A DNA stretch of 21,515 nt from a bacterium UBP6_UBA1196 (GTDB lineage Bacteria > UBP6 > UBA1177). The DNA lies in assembly GCA_002310035.1 (NCBI GenBank), contig DBYC01000091.1:1-21515 (forward strand), read 5' to 3'. Numbering within the stretch: the first letter of the stretch is position 1; every line of letters begins with the position of its first letter. The translations under genes and the position numbers were made by a program. Shown one piece after another: positions 7,044 through 14,669 of the stretch. Below the pieces are notes generated by a model. The model saw nothing but the letters and a program-made list of their open reading frames with translations, did not search any database and had not been told where the DNA came from.

Positions 7044-7625
7044 ATGAAAAGATTTTGGGTATTTATGACTTTGTTACTCACGATTTTCAGCCTTTTTGCT
7101 GAAGAAGAAAACTCTCAGGACGAAAATGCATGCGATTATGCCAGACAAGCGAAAGACATCGAAATCTGGCAGAAGTATCTTGAAAAATTTCCGGAAGGAA
7201 AATGCGCTTTCGAGGCTGAAACTGAAATCGAAAAACTGAAAAACGAAAATCAGGCGCCTGAGCAACCGGCAGAAGAAAGAGCTGAAGAGGAAAAATACGA
7301 AAAAGAACCGACCTTCATGGTTATGACACTTGAGCCTGTTGTTTACTACCGTCCCTACAAAGCTGCCGGAATATCACTGCTTGTAGTCGGACTTGCAGCC
7401 GATCTCGCAGGCGGAATAACATATTACACCGGCTGGTTCAAAGATGATTCCAAAATGATGCTCGGCGGACTCATCACAAGCATCGTCGGAGCTCCGCTTT
7501 GGATCACAGGAGCAGTTCTGCTCAGCATAAGAAAACCGATGCCCAGCAAAAATGTAGAACTCAGCAGCCTCTCTGTGGCTCCGACAAAAGGCGGCGCCTA
7601 CGCTTCTTTCGGACTAAATTTCTAA
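7044..7625 (+). CDS. Exported protein with TPR-like segment and two-helix C-terminal module
   Basis: The start is ATG 7044, set by GGAGG at 7034-7038; an in-frame ATG at 7032 precedes that site and is unlikely. The product has 193 residues. A signal peptide is at 1-19 (MKRFWVFMTLLLTIFSLFA). Then comes a single TPR-like segment (IWQKYLEKFPEGKCAFEAE) and a Glu/Pro-rich linker. Two hydrophobic segments follow, GISLLVVGLAADLAGGITYY and LGGLITSIVGAPLWITGAVL, and the C-terminus VAPTKGGAYASFGLNF alternates like a terminal beta strand ending in Phe. Function unknown. The C-terminal arrangement is the same as in the PEGA protein at 20451-21515, so this is a recurring module of this organism. The gene converges on the M20 gene with only 10 bp between the stops. 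Confidence 0.75.
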   Translation: MKRFWVFMTLLLTIFSLFAEEENSQDENACDYARQAKDIEIWQKYLEKFPEGKCAFEAETEIEKLKNENQAPEQPAEERAEEEKYEKEPTFMVMTLEPVVYYRPYKAAGISLLVVGLAADLAGGITYYTGWFKDDSKMMLGGLITSIVGAPLWITGAVLLSIRKPMPSKNVELSSLSVAPTKGGAYASFGLNF

Positions 7626-7635
7626 GCAAATAAGT

Positions 7636-8772
7636 TCAACTGTTCAGCATTTCCAGCATGAGTTTGAGGGCGACTTCGACTGCGCCGAAATCAGGAAAGA
7701 AAAGGTTTGAGTGAAGAGAAATCGGTTCAGAAGCGGGATTTTTGCGGCAGCCTACCCAGAACATTATCCCGCTCCATTTTTTGGAGAAATAGCCGAAATC
7801 CTCGCCTACCAGATCGCCTTTTTTGTAAATGCACTTTATTCCGTGCTTTTCAGCGGCGGTTTTGAGTTTTGCGAAAAGTTCAGGCGTGTTGCGGACTTCT
7901 ATGTATTCGCCTAAAATCGTGAGTTTTGCGCTGCAGCCGTAGGTTTCGGCGCATCTTTTCGCGGTATCTTCGACTATTTTCGTGCCAGTAGCCATCATCT
8001 CGGAAGTGAACGAACGCAAAGTTCCTTCGATCTTGGAATATCCCGAAACGACGTTTCTTGCCGTTCCCGAAACGAGTTTGCCGAAGTGAGCGTGAAAGGT
8101 GTCGGTCGGATTTATGGTCTTGCGGATATTGTGCTCTACGACAGTGAGAAATTCAGCCGCAGCAGCGAGAGCGTCGTGACCGCGTTCAGGAAATGCCGCA
8201 TGTGCCGTTTTGCCCTCAAAAACGACATCGACTTCGCGCGGGATCGCAAAAAGAATGTCGTCGTTTGAAGCGATCTCACCTACAAGAAAGTCGTCGTTCA
8301 CGTGTATTGCATGCGCAGCTTCGATATCGTAGCTGTCGAAAACGCCGCTTTCGATCATCTTTCTCGCTCCACCTGCCCCTTCTTCGCCAGGCTGGAAGAC
8401 AAAAAGGATATTCTTTTCGGGGAGTTTTTCTGCAACTTCCATAAGGATCCCGCAGAGAACAGTCATGTGGATGTCGTGGCCGCATGCATGCATAACTCCC
8501 GGATTTTTGGAAACGATCTCATGTTCCGGGCTTTCATCGACCCTGATCGCGTCCATGTCGGCGCGGAAAAGTTTGTAAGGAGCGTCTCCGCCGTTGTGGT
8601 AGTCAATAACTATCGAAGTGAGGAACGGACGCTTTACAGTGAAAAGCGGCGAACCTTTCGTCACTTCGTTAAAGAAACCGAGAATGATTTCCGCCGTTTT
8701 GAACTCGTTGAACGAAGGTTCAGGCGACTCGTGCAGAGTTCTGCGGAGTTTTTTAAGTCTTTCAAGATCCAT
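7636..8772 (-). CDS. M20-family amidohydrolase/peptidase
   Basis: The product has 378 residues, the typical length of the M20D group (hippurate hydrolase, IAA-amino acid hydrolase, N-acetyl-diaminopimelate deacetylase). The metal site is recognisable: LFRADMDAIRVDE (residues 68-80), HACGHDIHM with Cys97 and His99, FQPGEEGAGGARKMIESG with Glu130-Glu131, the AHAIHV block (His157), and a late LHSNLFFPDF. The dimerisation domain (about 175-290) contains TAHAAFPERGHDAL. It hydrolyses N-acyl or peptide bonds of small substrates in the cytoplasm; which substrate is not visible. The ATG (8772) directly follows the tricorn stop (8773-8775), with GAGGAG inside the end of the tricorn gene, so the two are translationally coupled. 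That suggests the M20 enzyme works on products of the upstream protease. Confidence 0.92.
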   Translation of the reverse strand: MDLERLKKLRRTLHESPEPSFNEFKTAEIILGFFNEVTKGSPLFTVKRPFLTSIVIDYHNGGDAPYKLFRADMDAIRVDESPEHEIVSKNPGVMHACGHDIHMTVLCGILMEVAEKLPEKNILFVFQPGEEGAGGARKMIESGVFDSYDIEAAHAIHVNDDFLVGEIASNDDILFAIPREVDVVFEGKTAHAAFPERGHDALAAAAEFLTVVEHNIRKTINPTDTFHAHFGKLVSGTARNVVSGYSKIEGTLRSFTSEMMATGTKIVEDTAKRCAETYGCSAKLTILGEYIEVRNTPELFAKLKTAAEKHGIKCIYKKGDLVGEDFGYFSKKWSGIMFWVGCRKNPASEPISLHSNLFFPDFGAVEVALKLMLEMLNS

Positions 8773-11700
8773 TTACTTCTCCTCAAGAAGGACTTGTACC
8801 GCCTTTTCGACCTGCGGATCGCGCCCTTCGATGATGTTGTTCGGGAGCATCGGGACTACAAAATCAGGAACGAGTTCGTTGTTCTCGAGATATTTTCCGT
8901 CGTTTCCGATAATTCCTATCTGCGGGATCCCGAAGTAGAGCGATTCATCGAGAAGAAGCGGCCACCAGACTGCCGTAGCCGTTCCCGCAACGGGCATTCC
9001 GACGATCTTTCCGAGTTTGAGTTCGCGGTAAGCGTAAGGGAACATGTGGGCGTCGCTGTAATTGCCTTCGTTGACGAGAAGGACTGTCTTTTTAGTCCAG
9101 CGATCCTGAGGATCGCCGCCGAAATTCCTGACTCCGCGGTGGCTGTACTGCGTGTATTTTTTGCCGCCGAAAAGAACTGCGAGATCATCGTGAAGCCATC
9201 CGCCGCCGTTGAAACGCGTGTCGATGACGATTCCTTCGGCGTTGCTGTAACGCCCCATGATCTCGTCAAAAATCGTTTTGAAGCTTTCGCCGTCCATGCC
9301 GCGGATGTGGACATAGCCGAATTTTCCTTCCGAAAGTTTTTCGACTCTTTCGCGGTTTTTCTTTACCCATCTATTGTAGAGAAGCTCGAATTCAGCTCTG
9401 TATCCGATCGGTTTTACCGTTTCTTCCCAATGTTCCAGATTGTCAGGATTCCAGAGGGCGAGTCTCACTTTGGTGTCGGCGGTGCGGTTGAGCAGTTTGT
9501 CGAAACTTTCGGCTGTGACGCTAAGCCCGTTGATTTTTTCAATGATCACGCCGGCTTTGATTTTGCTTTCAGCCTTGTCGAGCGGGCCGCCTTTCATGAT
9601 TTCATCGATCTTCACACCAGATTTATCGAAAGAGTAGAAAATTCCGAGTCTTCCGGAAGCGTCGCCCAAAGCCATATAGGGCATATATCCGCTTCCCGTG
9701 TGGGAAACGTTGAGTTCACCCAGCATTTCGGAAAGAAGTTCGCTGAAATCGTAGTTGTTGTTGATGAAGGGGATGAATTTCGCGTATTCATCCTTGTATT
9801 TCGCCCAGTCGACGCCGTGAAGACCGGTGTCGTAGAACTTGTCGTTCATCGTTTTCCAGACATATTCGAAAAGGTATGCGTATTCCGAAGTTTTGTTCAC
9901 AGAAAATTCGGCGTTCGGTGCGATCGGTTTCATTTTTCCGTCGGCAATACCAAGTTTGCTTGCCTTTCTCAAAGCAAGGATGAAAAGCGAAGTCCCTGCG
10001 CTGTCGGGAACAATGGAGAACTGCGGATCGTCCCAGAAAGCGATACTTCTCGGATGCGGGACCGACGAAAGCTGTTTTTCGGTTTTTTCGCGCAGATTGA
10101 GAGCGACGATCCTGATCTCGGCAGGCTCGTAACTCATGTAGTAAAGCGTCTCGCCGTCCTTTGAAACGACGTTTTCGACATAATTTGCCGGATTGAGGGA
10201 AACTTTGACGATCCTGTCTTCGATTTCATTTGCGTCGAAAGCGACCGGTTCTTTCTTTTCCTCAGGTTTTGCCGCTGCGGGAGGCTGCTGTGTCGGAGGA
10301 ACATTTTTAGCCGCAGCCGCCTTTTTGTTTGCCTCGGCTTTTTTCTCTATGTCGATCTCCTCTTTTGTTTTCTGGAAGTTGTCGAACCCTTTCTTGTTGA
10401 GGAAGAAAAGAAAAAGCTCTTTTCCGCCGATCCACGAGATGAATTCGCCGTTTCCACTCCATTTCGGCAGCGCGTCGAAAGTTCCCGAATTCGAGATGTT
10501 TACAAGTTCGCCGCCCTTCGCCTCAACTATGCCGATCTCACCGCTCCAGCGGTCTCTGTCGTTGAATACGACCGCAAGGCGCGTGCTGTCTGGAGACCAT
10601 GAATACCACTGGTCACCGTCGATGTAGGAGACATTTTTCTCGCCCGCCATAACTGTCGTGTGAATGTTCTTTTCGGTGTCGAAAACAACGAGTTCTGTTC
10701 TGTTTTTGAGGTAAGCGATCTTCTTTCCGTCAGGCGAATAGTAAGCCTGGAAAGCGTTGAAATCGCCCGAGATCACTTCTTTCTCGCTGATTTTCGTGGA
10801 AGTTGAGAAGTAAGGTTCGTTTTCGTCATCCATCGATGTTTCGTAGATTTTCCAGACGCCGTCGCGGAAGGATGAGTAAAGCAGTTTTCTGTTTTCTGGA
10901 TGGAAGTTCACCCATCTCTCTTCGTTCGGAGTATCGGTTATCCTTTTTGTCGTGCCTGTTTCGGTGTTTACGACATAGATTTCACCGCGAAGCACTAGCG
11001 CGGCCTCGCTTCCGTCGGAATTCGGAGCGACTTCGTCGGCAGCGGAAAGCATTGCGCGGATCTCGCTAGCTTTCATTTCGACAGTCGAGAAAACTTCGAG
11101 TTTTGCAGGTTCTTCGCCCTCTTTCATCGTATAGATCTGGCCGTTGTACGAAAAACAGAGAGTTCCGTTTTTGCTCCTTGACAAAAATCTTACCGGATGA
11201 GTGTCGAATTTCGTGAGCTGCGTTTTAGCGCCTGCCGCCGAGCGTTTCCAGACGTTGAAAGAGCCGCTTTCCTCGCTCAGATAGTAGATATCTCCGTTTT
11301 CGCCGAAAACCGGGTTTCTGTCTTCGCCCGCGAAATCTGTGAGTTTTTCAAACTTTTTGACTTCGGTATCGTATTCCCAGAGATCTCTCGCGTTGCTTGA
11401 GACGTGGTGTTTGCGCCAGTCGCTTTCATACCCTTTTCTGTCGTGGTAGATGAATTTCCTGCCGTCCGCGCTGATGTTAAGATCAATGACAGGAAAAGGG
11501 ATCTCAAGCTTTTCCGCGCCGCCATCAGCCGGAACAGAATAAAGCTGCGGAAGAGCTCTTGAGGGGAAAAGGGAGCTTTCCTTCGTGCCGACTCTCGGCG
11601 AATTGAAGTAAACGAGCGAATCGTCGGGTGAAAAAGCCATCGGGGTGTCATTTGCCGAATGAAAAGTAAGTCTTTTCGCGTTTCCGCCGTTTCTTGAGAT

Positions 11701-12081
11701 CGTGAAAATATCGAAATTGCCGTAGCGGCTGCTTACAAAAGCGAGCGTTTTTCCGCTGTTTGCCCAGACCGGCCTTGATTCGTAGGAAGGAGCCGAAGTC
11801 AGAGCCCGCGCGAAACCGCCTTTTGCCGGAACGATGTAGATATCACCCATGAACGCGAAAGCTATCTCGCTTCCGTCGGGAGAAATCGCGGGATAGCGCA
11901 TCCAGTTGAGCAGATTTCCGTTTTCCTGCCCAGCGGCTGAATCGGCTGCCGGTTCGACATGAACGATTTTGTTATTTGGTTTTTCGACATTTTTCTTGGT
12001 TTTAATTCCCAGAAAATTGTCAAGCTGCTGACATGAAGCAAACAAAAAAACAAGTGAAACTAAAGCAAAAAACCTTTTCAT
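8773..12081 (-). CDS. Tricorn-type protease, lipoprotein
   Basis: The product has 1102 residues, the size of tricorn core protease. A lipoprotein signal (MKRFFALVSLVFLFASC, Cys17) puts it on the envelope rather than in the cytosol like archaeal tricorn. Residues about 50-575 and 617-740 form beta-propeller blades with WD40-like motifs (ISPDGSEIAFA, YSPDGKKIAYL, FSPDDSLVYF). Residues 580-616 are an Ala/Lys/Pro-rich linker. The protease part has NVSHTGSGY (Ser793-His794), a PDZ domain (about 808-880, GRLGIFY..KAGVIIEKINGLSV), VIDTRFNGGGW, and the nucleophile loop NEGNYSDAHMFPY (Ser1009), then Glu1066 in YLENNELVPDF. The spacing from His to Ser to Glu matches the tricorn triad, so it should be active. 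It degrades peptides processively to short fragments. GGAGG lies before the ATG. Confidence 0.93.
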   Translation of the reverse strand: MKRFFALVSLVFLFASCQQLDNFLGIKTKKNVEKPNNKIVHVEPAADSAAGQENGNLLNWMRYPAISPDGSEIAFAFMGDIYIVPAKGGFARALTSAPSYESRPVWANSGKTLAFVSSRYGNFDIFTISRNGGNAKRLTFHSANDTPMAFSPDDSLVYFNSPRVGTKESSLFPSRALPQLYSVPADGGAEKLEIPFPVIDLNISADGRKFIYHDRKGYESDWRKHHVSSNARDLWEYDTEVKKFEKLTDFAGEDRNPVFGENGDIYYLSEESGSFNVWKRSAAGAKTQLTKFDTHPVRFLSRSKNGTLCFSYNGQIYTMKEGEEPAKLEVFSTVEMKASEIRAMLSAADEVAPNSDGSEAALVLRGEIYVVNTETGTTKRITDTPNEERWVNFHPENRKLLYSSFRDGVWKIYETSMDDENEPYFSTSTKISEKEVISGDFNAFQAYYSPDGKKIAYLKNRTELVVFDTEKNIHTTVMAGEKNVSYIDGDQWYSWSPDSTRLAVVFNDRDRWSGEIGIVEAKGGELVNISNSGTFDALPKWSGNGEFISWIGGKELFLFFLNKKGFDNFQKTKEEIDIEKKAEANKKAAAAKNVPPTQQPPAAAKPEEKKEPVAFDANEIEDRIVKVSLNPANYVENVVSKDGETLYYMSYEPAEIRIVALNLREKTEKQLSSVPHPRSIAFWDDPQFSIVPDSAGTSLFILALRKASKLGIADGKMKPIAPNAEFSVNKTSEYAYLFEYVWKTMNDKFYDTGLHGVDWAKYKDEYAKFIPFINNNYDFSELLSEMLGELNVSHTGSGYMPYMALGDASGRLGIFYSFDKSGVKIDEIMKGGPLDKAESKIKAGVIIEKINGLSVTAESFDKLLNRTADTKVRLALWNPDNLEHWEETVKPIGYRAEFELLYNRWVKKNRERVEKLSEGKFGYVHIRGMDGESFKTIFDEIMGRYSNAEGIVIDTRFNGGGWLHDDLAVLFGGKKYTQYSHRGVRNFGGDPQDRWTKKTVLLVNEGNYSDAHMFPYAYRELKLGKIVGMPVAGTATAVWWPLLLDESLYFGIPQIGIIGNDGKYLENNELVPDFVVPMLPNNIIEGRDPQVEKAVQVLLEEK

Positions 12082-12106
12082 AAGACCTCCTAAATCAAAC
12101 CGGACG

Positions 12107-12134
12107 ATTATTGCAACACTGAGATTTTAGTCAA
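12107..12134 (-). promoter_or_regulatory. Candidate promoter for tricorn-M20 operon
   Basis: On the minus strand there is TTGACT (12134-12129), a 16-nt spacer and AATAAT (12112-12107), preceded by TGC to form an extended -10. It lies in the 75-bp gap between the sialidase-like gene and the tricorn gene, so the protease pair can be expressed independently of the upstream lipoprotein genes. Confidence 0.5.
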
Positions 12135-12156
12135 GTTGAAGTGAAAAACAGCGGAG

Positions 12157-13530
12157 TTATTCGGCTTCGAAAGTTATGATTTTTGAATCTATTCCTGTGC
12201 CTCCCGGAGTGTAGTAAACAACAAGGATTTTATTTCCGGGAAGTTCTATCATGCCGGGATAACCGCATTCGACCGCGCCGCAGTTGAGAATTTCAATGAG
12301 ATCCGACCATGTGTCACCGCCGTCAAGCGAATAAACCATAGAAACCGACTCGCTTGTCGCCTTGCTTCCTTCCCATTCAAGCCAGCGGAAAGAGCTGACA
12401 ATGACACCGTTTTCAAGTTTAAGAAGTTCCGGAGCATGCGCGACAAAACCGAGACTTTTGTATGGTGACCATGTTTTGCCGCCGTCTTCAGAAACGGTCT
12501 GAACCAGATCGCCTTTATTGCTCGGGCTTGAGCCTTTTGCCGTTCTAGCCTGAATGATCCAGCGTTCTTCAGTGACTTTGAGCAGTGCCGGTTCCTGAAG
12601 CCATGTGTTTTCTTCAATTTCTGCCTCGACTTCGTTGGGAGTCCAGGTCGCACCGCCGTCTCCGCTTTCATAGAGGACAATTTTGGTTTTCGGAGTCTTT
12701 CTCATCGACTGCCAGTTGAGTGCGTTGCCGAAATAGCCGGGAATTATTATCTTTCCGTCGTGTTCTATCACAGAACTGGAAGAAGCCGCAACCGTGACTT
12801 CATTTCCGTTTTCATCAAGCCAGATTCCGTCGTCACTCATAACAGCCGTTTCCGAATAGTCGAAAACACCGCCGTCGACCTGAATATGGTCACCGAATTT
12901 CAGTCCGCTTTTGTCAGAAACTGCAAAAAACAAATGGTGGACCCACGGCTCGGAATAATCCGCCGGATAGCGGTATTTGAACCAGTTCATCGCCACTCTT
13001 CCGTCCGAAAGAACGGCAATCGACGGGTCACGGTCGTCGATCGTGTTATCGTTCACCAGAATATCGGATTCGCTCCAGCTGATTCCGTCGTCGGAAAGCG
13101 AATATGCTATGAAACCGCTCCTTTCAGCATGATTCTTGCCTACTCTGAAAACAGACATCAGCTTTCCGCTTTCAAGCCGGATTACATCAGGAAACGCGAA
13201 ATGGCCTGAATCTTCAGCGACCACAGATGATTCTTCGGGAACATTGAATTTGATCGAAGTCACATCCGCGACCGCGCTTTCAGAGTCACTGTCATCCTCT
13301 TCGTTTTCATCTGCATCGGTTTCAACATTTTCGTTGTCTGTATCGTCACCGTCATTTTCTTCATCAGCATCAGTTTCGCCTGCATCGTCAACTTCAGTTG
13401 CATCGCTGTCGCTAATCTGAGAATTTTCCCCTTCTTTTTCTTTGGACGAATTCGAACTGCCGCATGAAACTAACGAGATCGCAAAAAGACAACAAGCCAG
13501 AATTATTAATGTTTTTTTCATTATTTGCAT
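12157..13530 (-). CDS. Sialidase-fold (Asp-box/BNR) lipoprotein
   Basis: The product has 457 residues. A lipoprotein signal ends at Cys23 (FAISLVSC). Residues 40-86 are a stalk almost wholly of Asp, Glu, Asn, Thr and Ser. The rest is a six-bladed propeller with four Asp boxes of the S-x-D-x-G-x-x-W type: SLSDDGISWS, ESGDGGATWT, SEDGGKTWSP and YSLDGGDTWSD. It also has RDPSIAVLSDGRVAMNW and QEPALLKVTEERWIIQART, typical of sialidase-like BNR proteins. It could be an exo-sialidase or another surface glycosidase or lectin; I do not see the N-terminal RIP motif, although FPDVIRLESGKL may stand for it. The start at 13530 has GAGGGG 8 nt upstream and overlaps the preceding gene by 10 bases; an ATG at 13521 (TAATG) is the alternative. 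Confidence 0.85.
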   Translation of the reverse strand: MQIMKKTLIILACCLFAISLVSCGSSNSSKEKEGENSQISDSDATEVDDAGETDADEENDGDDTDNENVETDADENEEDDSDSESAVADVTSIKFNVPEESSVVAEDSGHFAFPDVIRLESGKLMSVFRVGKNHAERSGFIAYSLSDDGISWSESDILVNDNTIDDRDPSIAVLSDGRVAMNWFKYRYPADYSEPWVHHLFFAVSDKSGLKFGDHIQVDGGVFDYSETAVMSDDGIWLDENGNEVTVAASSSSVIEHDGKIIIPGYFGNALNWQSMRKTPKTKIVLYESGDGGATWTPNEVEAEIEENTWLQEPALLKVTEERWIIQARTAKGSSPSNKGDLVQTVSEDGGKTWSPYKSLGFVAHAPELLKLENGVIVSSFRWLEWEGSKATSESVSMVYSLDGGDTWSDLIEILNCGAVECGYPGMIELPGNKILVVYYTPGGTGIDSKIITFEAE

Positions 13531-14624
13531 ATTGTATACCCCTCTTCCTCAATTTCTTTCGTAACATCGCCTTCCGGCGTCATTGTAACATTGTAAAGCC
13601 CGATTTCCGAAGTAGTGAATTTGAAATGTCCGGCAGATCCGGCAGAAATATTGACAGAATCGACTGTCAAAGTGCCGTAACCGACAAGCATGACGCAGTC
13701 TTGTTCAGGATCTGCAGTAAGAACATCTTCTATGAGCATATTGACTTTATGTTTGTCGGAGATGCCGATTGAAAGTTTTTTCCCTGCCGAAAGACTTTCA
13801 AGATCCGCACCGAACATGACCCAAGGAGTCGTATACTGGCAGTTCATAGAATCGTCACAAAGGTATGAATTCTGATAGAAATAAAGCGTTTTGGAATCAT
13901 AGTAAGCTGCGATCCAATGCGCGTTTGCCTGCGGATGCGGGATGGAGTATGTGGCTTCGCCAAGGTTTATCGAAGCGTTGAAAAGAGCAGACTTCCAGAG
14001 TTCGTCATCCTGATTCGTCATTTCATTAAAAGCATTCACACCATTGTAAAGATATGTCAGTTCGTGTGTCCTTGCCGGAAAAGTCGCAAGCGGCTTGAGC
14101 CCTGAAGCATTTCCGCATTTATCAGTGTTCCAGCCGTTGCAGAAATCGTTGCAGATCGCAAGATCTGTCTGTGAATACTGACTGTCTATCTCAGAGCACA
14201 TGAGAAAATCCCCTTTTTCGCAAACTTCGCCCGCTTCTTTTGTGCCGTTGCCGCATTTCGCTTCCGTGTTTCCGTTGTTACCTGAATCAGAACTGTCACC
14301 GGAATCTGTGCTTTCACCGGAATCCGTGCTGTCGCCTGAATCCGCACTATCACCGGAATCCGTGCTATCGCCTGAATCCGCGCTGCTGCCGGAATCAGAA
14401 CTGTTGCCGGAATCCGCACTGTCACCAGAATCAGAACTGTCAGCCGAATCACCGTTTTTAATACAGATGTCACCTTCCGAGCAGACCAGACCTTCATTGC
14501 AGGTTTTATTCGGATAACATCTGCCGTTCAAAGTTCCCTGAGCAGCAACTTCGCCTTCGGGATCATCGCCGCCGCATGAAACCATCAGAAAAACCAGGAA
14601 AAGAAGCAACATGACCTTTTTCAT
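13521..14624 (-). CDS. Surface lipoprotein with Ser/Asp/Gly stalk
   Basis: The product has 367 residues and no recognised enzyme domain. It has a lipoprotein signal with Cys17 (LVFLMVSC). Residues 30-57 hold a Cys-rich element (NGRCYPNKTCNEGLVC, then GDICI). Residues 59-115 are a low-complexity run of DSGDS/DSADS/DSTDS units. A second Cys-rich unit follows (KCGNGTKEAGEVCEKGD), which resembles the CGNG..EAGE.CD pattern of myxobacterial surface proteins. Residues about 180-367 are a beta-rich domain of unknown role (HWIAAYYDSKTLYFYQNS, VMLVGYGTLTVDSVNISAG). A likely task is binding or display outside the cell. GAGG lies 6 nt before the ATG. It sits 45 bp after the ankyrin gene and overlaps the sialidase-like gene, so these form one transcription unit. 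Confidence 0.85.
   Translation of the reverse strand: MKKVMLLLFLVFLMVSCGGDDPEGEVAAQGTLNGRCYPNKTCNEGLVCSEGDICIKNGDSADSSDSGDSADSGNSSDSGSSADSGDSTDSGDSADSGDSTDSGESTDSGDSSDSGNNGNTEAKCGNGTKEAGEVCEKGDFLMCSEIDSQYSQTDLAICNDFCNGWNTDKCGNASGLKPLATFPARTHELTYLYNGVNAFNEMTNQDDELWKSALFNASINLGEATYSIPHPQANAHWIAAYYDSKTLYFYQNSYLCDDSMNCQYTTPWVMFGADLESLSAGKKLSIGISDKHKVNMLIEDVLTADPEQDCVMLVGYGTLTVDSVNISAGSAGHFKFTTSEIGLYNVTMTPEGDVTKEIEEEGYTICK
14280..14450 (-). repeat. 18-bp tandem repeat encoding (DSGDS-x)n stalk
   Basis: About nine degenerate 18-bp units run in frame through the lipoprotein gene at 13521-14624. On the plus strand the unit reads roughly gaatcCGcactgtcaccg with changes at a few positions. It encodes Asp-Ser-Gly-Asp-Ser-(Ala/Thr/Ser). 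Such arrays commonly vary in copy number by slippage, which would change stalk length without breaking the frame. Confidence 0.85.
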
Positions 14625-14669
14625 ATAACACCTCAGAATTATTTATGATTTTCGCAATTAGAAGAGAGA

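Noticed and set aside
8302..10164. A 620-codon open frame on the plus strand opposite tricorn and M20
   Set aside because: It crosses two well-supported genes on the other strand, including their junction, and the product is low in recognisable features. A codon-bias shadow.
14280..14450. The tandem array as a possible CRISPR
   Set aside because: Units are contiguous, 18 bp, without spacers, and lie in frame inside a gene.
14200..14517. Plus-strand frames with SPES repeats opposite the stalk lipoprotein
   Set aside because: The repeats are the antisense of the 18-bp array; the minus strand has the lipoprotein signal and ribosome binding site.
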